From the NCBI GenBank assembly GCA_002706605.1, contig PALT01000031.1, positions 1 through 48,950 on the forward strand: DNA of 48,950 nt. Reading direction: 5' to 3'. A model generated the notes under the pieces. That model searched no databases. It had not been told where the DNA came from and was given only the letters and a program-made list of their open reading frames with translations. The DNA comes from Rhodovulum sp. (lineage in GTDB: Bacteria > Pseudomonadota > Alphaproteobacteria > Rhodobacterales > Rhodobacteraceae). Below, one piece after another: positions 42,843-48,950 of this stretch. Positions within the stretch are counted from its first letter, which is position 1; each line of letters opens with the position of its first letter. A program made the translations under genes and the position numbers.

Positions 42843-42895
42843 GGCGAGAGAGTGCGCGCGGGCTTGGGGCCAACCCTCAACTCCGGAGACTGCCG

Positions 42896-45800
42896 ATGAA
42901 CGCTCACCCCGATTCCGTCCAACTTGCGACCGCGCCCGAGGCCCCTGCCCGCCCGGAACCCTCGCGCTTCGCCCAAAACCTGATGCAGGCTGCGAAAACC
43001 CTCGTCCCTTTGTTCGAGGCGGGCCGCCCCATCGACACCGCCGCCCTTCGCGGCGCGATGGAGGAGGCTTTCGGCGCCAGCGACACCAGCGGTGCCTGGG
43101 TCTGGAAGGACGCCTACGAGGCAGCTGAGGTCGCCCAGATCCTGATGCTCTCGCGCTATGGCGCGCTGATGCAGCGACAAGCTGTCTCGCCGCACGCCTT
43201 CCTCACCATGATCGAACGGCTGGCCGGACTGGCCCCGTCCCACACGCGGCGTTCCGAAGACAGCGTGCGCTTGCAACAATTCTCGACCCCTCTTCCGCTT
43301 GCGGCTATTGTTGCGCAGGCGGCGGGGTTTCGGGCCGAAGATCTGGTGCTCGAGCCATCCGCTGGCACCGGGATGCTGGCAATCTTCGCCCAGATTGCGG
43401 ATGTTCGCCAGGCGCTGAATGAACTTGCCGAAACCCGCCGCGCTTTGCTGGGACACCTGTTCCCCGATGCCGTCATTGCTGACCATGATGCCGCCTCGAT
43501 CGACGACCGTCTCGACCGGTCGGTCAAACCCTCGGTTGTCGTTATGAACCCGCCGTTTTCTGCGGCCAACCATGTCGAAGGCCGGTTCCGGCAGGCCACC
43601 AGCCAGCATGTTCTGTCCGCTCTCGCCCGTCTGGCACCAGGTGGACGTCTTGTTGTCATCACCGGCGAGAGTTTCCGTCCCTCCACCAAGAGCTTCCAGT
43701 CGACGTTTCAGCGGATCGCTTCGAGCGCAGACGTCGTGTTTTCCGCGGCGATCGACGGCAAGGTCTTTTCGCGGCATGGCACCACGATCGACACGCGGCT
43801 GACGGTGATCGACAAGCGGCCTGTTGGCGCGGATGGAGGCGTGCCGGTCGCCATCGAGGCCGCCTATCATCGGATCTGCGGGACCACGAGTGATCTCCTT
43901 GCGTCAGTTCTGACCCACTGCCCGGAGCGCCGCAGCCCTCCGCCCTGCCCTACCAGTTCGGCTCTGTCTGTGCCGAAAAGCTCGACTCGGACCAACCTGC
44001 ATGCCCTCCGCCATGCCGCCCGCCAGGAAACCCGCGCCCTCGCTGAGGAACGAGGCAAGCATCCCTTTGATGATGTCGAAACCGCCCCGCTTGACTGCCT
44101 GCCGAAAGCCTGGAGCGAACCCGATGGCGCGCTGCAAGACACGGTCTATGAGGCCTATGACCTGCAAGCGATCCGGATCGACGGCGCGGGGGAGCATCCG
44201 ACAGCACTTGTGCAATCCGCCGCCATGGCCTCGGTTCCGCCGCCCGTGCCAACCTACCGCCCGCTCCTGCCGAAAACCCTTGTCGCGGACGGCCTCCTCT
44301 CCGCGCCGCAGCTCGAAAGCGTCATTTATGCGGGCAATGCGCATGAGATGCATCTGAAGGGCTGGTTCAAGCGCGGCGAGATCGAAGGCCAGCTCATGGC
44401 GGCGGCCGAGGGCGGTGAAGGTGCCTTCCGCCTGCGCAAGGGTTGGTTCCTTGGTGATGGCACGGGCTGCGGCAAGGGGCGGCAGGTCGCGGGCATCATC
44501 CTCGACAATTGGCTGCAGGGGCGCCGCCGGGCGGTCTGGGTTTCAAAAAGTGACAAGCTCATCGAGGATGCGCGCCGCGACTGGATAGCGCTTGGCGGTC
44601 GCGAAAGCGATATCGTGCCGCTCTCGAAATTCCGCCAGGGGAGCGATATCCGCCTGCCCGAAAGCATTCTTTTCGTCACCTATGCCACGCTGCGCTCTGC
44701 GACACGCGAGGGCAAAGCCTCCCGTCTCGACCAGGTGACGTCTTGGCTCGGCGAAGGGTTCGACGGGGTCATCGCTTTCGACGAAAGCCACGCCATGGCG
44801 AACGCCGCCGGAGAAAAGTCCGACCGCGGCGACAAGAAGGCTTCCCAGCAGGGTCTTGCGGGCCTCGCGTTGCAAAACGCGGTTCCGGATGCGCGTGTGC
44901 TCTACGTCTCGGCCACCGGCGCGACCGTCGTCGGCAATCTCGCCTATGCCTCCCGCCTCGGGCTTTGGGGCACAGGGGATTTCCCCTTCGTGACAAGATC
45001 TGAGTTCGTTGCCGCGATGGAGGCCGGGGGCATCGCCGCCATGGAGATGATCTCGCGCGACCTGAAGGCGCTCGGTCTTTATCTGGCGCGGTCGCTCTCC
45101 TATACCGGGGTCGAATACGAGATGCTGGTGCATGAGCTCTCACCCGCCCAGGTCGCGATCTACGACAGCTATGCCGACGCCTACCAGATCATCCACACCA
45201 ACCTGGAGGCCGCACTGCAGGCGTCCGGAATTTCCTCCGAGACCGGTACGCTGAACCCTCAGGCGAAATCCGCTGCGCGCTCGGCTTTCGAGAGCAACAA
45301 GCAGCGCTTCTTCAACCACCTCATCACCGCCATGAAATGCCCCTCGCTCATCCGCTCGATCGAGGCGGACCTGGCGGCGGGTCATGCGGCGGTGATCCAG
45401 GTGGTCTCGACCAGCGAGGCTGTGATGGAACGCCGCCTCGAGGAGATCCCGCCCTCGGACTGGGATGATCTGCAGGTCGATTTTACGCCGAGGGAGAACA
45501 TCATGGACTACCTGATGCATTCGTTCCCGACGCAGCTCTTCGAGCCCTACACCGACGAGAATGGCGATCTGCGCTCGCGCCCCGCTCTCGATGCGGATGG
45601 CAACCCGATTACCTGCCGCGAGGCTGAGCGGCGCCGGGATGAGCTCGTCGAGCATCTGGGTGCCCTCGCCCCGGTGCAGGGTGCGCTCGACCAGATCCTC
45701 TGGCATTTCGGCGGGGACGCGGTGGCCGAGGTCACGGGGCGCAAGCGGCGCATCGTGAAAACGCGCGAAGGGCGGCTCAAGGTCGAGAACCGCGCCGCCT

Positions 45801-47290
45801 CCTCCAACCTCGGCGAGACGCAGGCCTTCATGGATGACGCTAAGCGCATCCTGATCTTCTCCGATGCCGGGGGCACCGGGCGCAGCTATCATGCCGATCT
45901 GGGGGCCAAGAACCAGCGCCTCCGGGTGCATTACCTTCTGGAGCCCGGCTGGAAGGCGGACAATGCGATCCAGGGGCTGGGGCGCACCAATCGCACCAAT
46001 CAGGCGCAGCCGCCGCTCTTTCGCCCCGTCGCGACCGATGTTAAAGGTGAGAAGCGGTTTCTCTCCACCATCGCCCGCCGCCTCGACACGCTGGGGGCGA
46101 TCACCAAGGGGCAACGCGAGACCGGCGGTCAGAACATGTTTCGCGCCGAGGACAACCTTGAGAGCCCCTACGCTCGCGCGGCGCTGCGCCAGTTTTTCTA
46201 TAAGCTGCGCGCGGGCAAGATCGAGGCCTGCTCTTATGCCAGGTTCCAGGAGATGACCGGGCTGACGCTCGATGAGGCGGACGGCACGATGAAAGAAAAC
46301 CTGCCGCCGATCCAGCAGTTCCTGAACCGCTGTCTGGCACTGCGGATCGACATGCAGGACGCGATCTTCGAGGCCTTCGGCGGGTTTCTCTCGGCCATCA
46401 TTGAGGACGCGCGCCAGGCAGGCACGCTCGATTTCGGCCTCGAGACCCTGCGCGCCGAAAAATTCGAGATCGTCGATCGCAAGGTCATCTTCGAGCATGA
46501 GGCGACGGGAGTAACGGCCACCGCGCTGACCGTTGAGCGGACCGATCGCAACGACCCGCTCACCCTGCCCCGCGTCAAAGCCATCTGCTCCGATACGAAG
46601 GGTGCGACGCTGTGCTGGAACAAGACGTCCAAATGCGCCGCGCTGATGGTGAAAGCGCCGGCCTTCATGGATGAGGATGGCGTGCCGATCCTGCGGGTGA
46701 AACTGCTGCGGCCCATGGCAACAGAAATCCTCGCGCTGACCGAGTTCTCGAAATCGCACTGGGAAGAGATCGATGATGCCATGTTCGAACAGCTCTGGCA
46801 GGCCGAGGTTGAGGCTGTGCCGGAGTTCACCACCTCCAAGATCACGCTGATCTGCGGTCTCCTGCTGCCGATCTGGGACCGGCTGCCCGCCGACAACATG
46901 CGCATCTATCGGCTGCAGGCGGAGGATGGGGAACGCGCCATCGGCCGTCTGGTCAGTCAGGAGCAGCTTCTCAATGTCTACACGCGGCTTGGGCTCGACC
47001 GTCAGATCGAGATGACGCCGCAGGAGGTGTTCGGCGCGGTCATGGACGCGAAGACGACCCTCAGCCTGCTCGGCGGCTATCAGCTGCGCCGGTCGCTCGT
47101 CATGGGGCAGCCGAGGCTTGAACTGATCGGCGCGTCGGGCGCGGTCCTGCCCGCACTGAAAGCCTTGGGCTGTTTTACAGAGGTTATTCAATGGAAGACG
47201 CGGGTGTTCATTCCCGTGGATGGCACAGAGGTTCTGGCGCGGGTTCTTGCCGAACATCCGGTTGGCGCCAGCACCGCGGATGTCGCATGA
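42896..47290 (+). CDS. Methyltransferase-helicase, strawberry-notch family (DarB-like layout)
   Basis: 1464 aa. An N-terminal adenine-methyltransferase-like domain has motif I L-E-P-S-A-G-T-G-M-L (152-161) and catalytic M-N-P-P-F (217-221). A strawberry-notch-type SF2 helicase core follows, with Walker A G-D-G-T-G-C-G-K-G-R (520-529) and D-E-S-H (629-632). Motif VI-like G-L-G-R-T-N-R-T-N is near 1030. A long C-terminal domain completes it. Phage P1 DarB, an antirestriction protein injected with DNA, has a comparable methyltransferase-plus-helicase arrangement. Here the role may be protection of transferred DNA, replication or defence. The ATG at 42896 follows GGAGA. Its stop overlaps the toprim start (ATGA). 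Confidence 0.85.
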   Translation: MNAHPDSVQLATAPEAPARPEPSRFAQNLMQAAKTLVPLFEAGRPIDTAALRGAMEEAFGASDTSGAWVWKDAYEAAEVAQILMLSRYGALMQRQAVSPHAFLTMIERLAGLAPSHTRRSEDSVRLQQFSTPLPLAAIVAQAAGFRAEDLVLEPSAGTGMLAIFAQIADVRQALNELAETRRALLGHLFPDAVIADHDAASIDDRLDRSVKPSVVVMNPPFSAANHVEGRFRQATSQHVLSALARLAPGGRLVVITGESFRPSTKSFQSTFQRIASSADVVFSAAIDGKVFSRHGTTIDTRLTVIDKRPVGADGGVPVAIEAAYHRICGTTSDLLASVLTHCPERRSPPPCPTSSALSVPKSSTRTNLHALRHAARQETRALAEERGKHPFDDVETAPLDCLPKAWSEPDGALQDTVYEAYDLQAIRIDGAGEHPTALVQSAAMASVPPPVPTYRPLLPKTLVADGLLSAPQLESVIYAGNAHEMHLKGWFKRGEIEGQLMAAAEGGEGAFRLRKGWFLGDGTGCGKGRQVAGIILDNWLQGRRRAVWVSKSDKLIEDARRDWIALGGRESDIVPLSKFRQGSDIRLPESILFVTYATLRSATREGKASRLDQVTSWLGEGFDGVIAFDESHAMANAAGEKSDRGDKKASQQGLAGLALQNAVPDARVLYVSATGATVVGNLAYASRLGLWGTGDFPFVTRSEFVAAMEAGGIAAMEMISRDLKALGLYLARSLSYTGVEYEMLVHELSPAQVAIYDSYADAYQIIHTNLEAALQASGISSETGTLNPQAKSAARSAFESNKQRFFNHLITAMKCPSLIRSIEADLAAGHAAVIQVVSTSEAVMERRLEEIPPSDWDDLQVDFTPRENIMDYLMHSFPTQLFEPYTDENGDLRSRPALDADGNPITCREAERRRDELVEHLGALAPVQGALDQILWHFGGDAVAEVTGRKRRIVKTREGRLKVENRAASSNLGETQAFMDDAKRILIFSDAGGTGRSYHADLGAKNQRLRVHYLLEPGWKADNAIQGLGRTNRTNQAQPPLFRPVATDVKGEKRFLSTIARRLDTLGAITKGQRETGGQNMFRAEDNLESPYARAALRQFFYKLRAGKIEACSYARFQEMTGLTLDEADGTMKENLPPIQQFLNRCLALRIDMQDAIFEAFGGFLSAIIEDARQAGTLDFGLETLRAEKFEIVDRKVIFEHEATGVTATALTVERTDRNDPLTLPRVKAICSDTKGATLCWNKTSKCAALMVKAPAFMDEDGVPILRVKLLRPMATEILALTEFSKSHWEEIDDAMFEQLWQAEVEAVPEFTTSKITLICGLLLPIWDRLPADNMRIYRLQAEDGERAIGRLVSQEQLLNVYTRLGLDRQIEMTPQEVFGAVMDAKTTLSLLGGYQLRRSLVMGQPRLELIGASGAVLPALKALGCFTEVIQWKTRVFIPVDGTEVLARVLAEHPVGASTADVA

Positions 47291-48333
47291 GTGCGCGGCG
47301 CAGTATTGCGGACCTCTCGGTCGATCTGGCAGACCGGGCCGAGAGTTTCTGCCGCCACTATTTCCCCGAAGGACGCAAACAGGGCAACTATTGGCAGGTT
47401 GGCGACACCTCGGGCGCTAAAGGGCAGAGCCTCGCCATCCGCCTGCAGGCGGATGGCGGGCGCAAGGCCGGGTCCTGGCAAGATTTCGCCACGGGGGAGT
47501 TTGGCGACCTGATCGACCTGCTGCATGAACGGCTTGGGTCGGTCACGCTCAAAGAGACGCTGAGAGAGGCCCGGTCCTTTCGCGGTGAGGCCCCCTGCCC
47601 TGCCGTATCTCGTGAATCCCAAAGGGCTGAGCGCCCGGATGCAGCCTGCGGCAAACGCATCGCACGGGCGCGGAAACTTTTCGCCGCAGGCAAGCCGGTG
47701 CTTGGCACCTTGGCCGCCACCTATCTGCAGGGGCGCGGGATCACGCGGCTTGGCCCGGCCCTGCGCTATCACCCGCGGGTCTTCCTGTGGCAAGGAGAGG
47801 ACGATCCGGATCCGCCACAAAGGGTCCCTGCTCTGCTCGCGAAGATCACCGAAAATCGGGGCCAGATCACCGGCTGCGCACGCTTCTATCTCGACCCGTC
47901 CACCGGCGGTTTGGCCGAAGTCGAGAGCCCGAAGCGGATCCTCGGACAGCTGCACGGCCATGCAATCCGCTTCTGGTCCGGCACACCTCGTAGTGATCTC
48001 ATCGTCGGCGAAGGGCTCGAGAACACCCTCTCGGTCGGCACTGCTCTCCCGGAGTTCGATCTCGCCTCCTGTCTCACCGCAACCCACCTTGGCCTCTTCA
48101 TCCCTCCTCCGGGGATCAAGCGTATCTGGATCGCGCGGGACAATGACGAAGCTGGACACAATGCATCAATTAGATTGCGTAACCAACTGGAATTGTTTGA
48201 AATTGCCTGTGGTGATCTCGTGCCGACCATGGGCGATTTCAACGACGATCTGCGGGCTTTTGGCAGAGATGCGCTGCGCCGGTCCTTGTTAGCGGCCATG
48301 AAAGCACGAGGTCTGGAGATCGAGGACAGGTGA
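47287..48333 (+). CDS. Toprim domain-containing (primase-like) protein
   Basis: 348 aa. The N-terminal half resembles the DNA-primase zinc/CHC2-like segment of plasmid proteins, with F-C-R-H-Y-F-P-E-G and G-S-W-Q-D-F-A-T-G. The C-terminal toprim domain has the catalytic Glu in V-G-E-G-L-E-N-T-L-S (241-249) and D-x-D in A-R-D-N-D-E-A-G (Asp285, Asp287). Toprim proteins cut or prime nucleic acids using Mg2+. It overlaps the helicase gene by 4 nt, so helicase and toprim are made together and probably act as a pair. It is followed by the large palindrome. Confidence 0.85.
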   Translation: MSARRSIADLSVDLADRAESFCRHYFPEGRKQGNYWQVGDTSGAKGQSLAIRLQADGGRKAGSWQDFATGEFGDLIDLLHERLGSVTLKETLREARSFRGEAPCPAVSRESQRAERPDAACGKRIARARKLFAAGKPVLGTLAATYLQGRGITRLGPALRYHPRVFLWQGEDDPDPPQRVPALLAKITENRGQITGCARFYLDPSTGGLAEVESPKRILGQLHGHAIRFWSGTPRSDLIVGEGLENTLSVGTALPEFDLASCLTATHLGLFIPPPGIKRIWIARDNDEAGHNASIRLRNQLELFEIACGDLVPTMGDFNDDLRAFGRDALRRSLLAAMKARGLEIEDR

Positions 48334-48356
48334 GCATCAACCTCCTCGGGAATGCC

Positions 48357-48656
48357 TGATTGGGCAAAGGTTCCGAGGGTTCGATCTGATCCCGTTTGGA
48401 TAAGGGGAGCGATGGACCGGCGGGTCGGGGCTGAGTGCCCCTCGCCCGGGCAGCAATGCGCCCGCTACCCGGAAAATTCCCCTGCCCCACCACATGACCG
48501 TGGCGGGCCATTCCTCGCGGGACCAATTTTCCGGCCCGCGGCGCATTCTCCGCTGCGCTCCGATCCTGACGGATGCGGCCCGGTCGCCGCCGGTCCTGTT
48601 ATCGCCCCATCCAAATCGGGTCAGATCAAACAGAGGAACCAGACAATGCCCCATCA
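48357..48656. repeat. Large imperfect palindrome (about 300 bp)
   Basis: The two halves of this interval are imperfect reverse complements around a centre near 48506. The outer arms (48357-48413 and 48601-48656) share TGAT, GGGCA, GGTTCC, GATCTGA, TTTGGAT and CGAT in matching order. Further in, GGACCGGCGG (48414-48423) recurs inverted, as do AATGCGCC and CCGGAAAATT nearer the centre. The right end overlaps the first codons of the next gene. Possible roles are a structured 5' leader, a replication or transfer origin, or a degenerate inverted duplication. Confidence 0.7.
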
Positions 48657-48950
48657 GACAGACATCCAAGAGGAGACCGGCGTGACCTCCGCCATCCTCG
48701 ACCACCTCGCACTTCATGGCGCGACACCGGGACCCGGCGAGACCGATCATCGTCCCCTGCCCCAGCCCGACGAGGTCGAGCTCGCTATGGCGACACTCTT
48801 TGACACCACCGTCGGCCTCCTCACCGAGAGCCAGTTGGAAGACAATCTCGAAGAGATGCTCTGGTCCCTGACCTCGATCTTCCATCGCCGGCTGACCCAT
48901 ATCCAGAAGCTCCTCGACGACAATGAATTCGAGGTCCGGGAAAGTCTGGC
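48646..48950 (+). CDS. N-terminal part of a DUF2493-like (cpYpsA-SLOG) protein, runs off window
   Basis: Open from ATG 48646 to the window edge, about 101 codons, with GAGGAA about 9 nt upstream. The N-terminal extension has R-P-L-P-Q-P-D-E, E-E-M-L-W-S-L-T-S-I-F-H-R-R and a helical K-L-L-D-D-N-E-F-E segment. I associate this with mobile-element proteins that carry a C-terminal DUF2493 SLOG-family nucleotide-binding domain. That domain would lie beyond the window, so the call rests on the N-terminus only. Same direction as the helicase-toprim pair. Confidence 0.65.
   Translation, partial: MPHQTDIQEETGVTSAILDHLALHGATPGPGETDHRPLPQPDEVELAMATLFDTTVGLLTESQLEDNLEEMLWSLTSIFHRRLTHIQKLLDDNEFEVRESL

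Larger units (their letters stand above)
42381..42895 (+). other. Spacer with PhaR-like box, small RNA and hairpin
   Basis: 515 nt without a protein gene. In order it holds: a CTGC-N3-GCAG element (42441-42451), a promoter-like pair (42471-42499), the small RNA candidate (about 42506-42590), roughly 230 nt in which I see nothing, and a 9-bp hairpin (42822-42842) 53 nt before the helicase start. A minus-strand open frame across the small RNA has no support. Confidence 0.5.

Noticed and set aside
45140-47257. 705-codon minus-strand open frame
   Set aside because: Long only because of high GC; it is antisense to the helicase core and has no recognisable domain.
48337-48900. 187-codon minus-strand open frame
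   Set aside because: It spans the large palindrome and the antisense of the DUF2493-like gene; its similarity to the plus-strand frame is produced by the palindrome itself.

Overview
The window looks like an alphaproteobacterial replicon, most likely Rhodobacteraceae. The grounds are GC-rich coding DNA, a one-carbon block (folD, purU, ETF-QO) with Rhodobacteraceae-like sequences, a class I PHA synthase, and a ParB-like / strawberry-notch / toprim module of the kind carried on alphaproteobacterial plasmids and integrative elements. I see no rRNA, tRNA, CRISPR array or intact insertion sequence.

Layout. 1-685: no convincing gene, but a minus-strand structure resembling an anti-Shine-Dalgarno small RNA. 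686-2771 (minus): two alpha/beta hydrolases, the second exported. 3220-10314 (minus): seven-gene acyl-CoA operon (SDR, acyl-CoA dehydrogenase, amidohydrolase, enoyl-CoA hydratase, class III CoA-transferase, AcuI-like reductase, PaaK-like CoA ligase). 10786-17714 (plus): MmgE/PrpD protein, folD, purU, ETF-QO, and a phaC interrupted by two consecutive in-frame TAG codons. 17849-21428 (plus): dimethylglycine/sarcosine-dehydrogenase-like flavoprotein and a LysR regulator. 21542-23797 (minus): thioesterase, etfB, etfA. 24220-29345 (plus): oligopeptide-type ABC importer with a Tat-exported binding protein and a fused double ATPase. 29755-31862 (plus): a second PaaK-like ligase, co-linear with the first, and a Nudix hydrolase. 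32147-36689 (minus): dadA, ridA, mmsA and an omega-aminotransferase, divergent from an XRE-cupin regulator (36835-37401). 37650-48950 (plus): mobile-element-type module with ParB-like protein, DUF3768, an unknown protein, DUF6878-like, DUF6915-like, a phage-associated unknown, a 1464-aa methyltransferase-helicase, a toprim protein and the start of a DUF2493-like protein.

How the parts fit. The left and centre form a catabolic island. Solutes enter through the ABC importer. CoA thioesters are made by PaaK-like ligases or the CoA-transferase and oxidised by the acyl-CoA dehydrogenase, hydratase and SDR. N-methyl groups are oxidised by the DMGDH-like enzyme, with folD and purU handling the folate-bound one-carbon units. 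Electrons from both flavoenzymes could pass through the locally encoded ETF to the locally encoded ETF-QO and the quinone pool. The dadA-ridA-mmsA-aminotransferase cluster adds amino-acid and beta-alanine-type catabolism under an XRE-cupin repressor. The substrates cannot be fixed from sequence alone.

The observations most worth checking are: a CCUCCUCCC-loop small RNA of the CcsR/alpha-r14 ('cuckoo') type at about 42506-42590 inside the mobile module, with a possible second at the left edge; the tandem amber codons in phaC; a roughly 300-bp imperfect palindrome upstream of the DUF2493-like gene; and a recurrent hairpin leader before each transcription unit of the mobile module.
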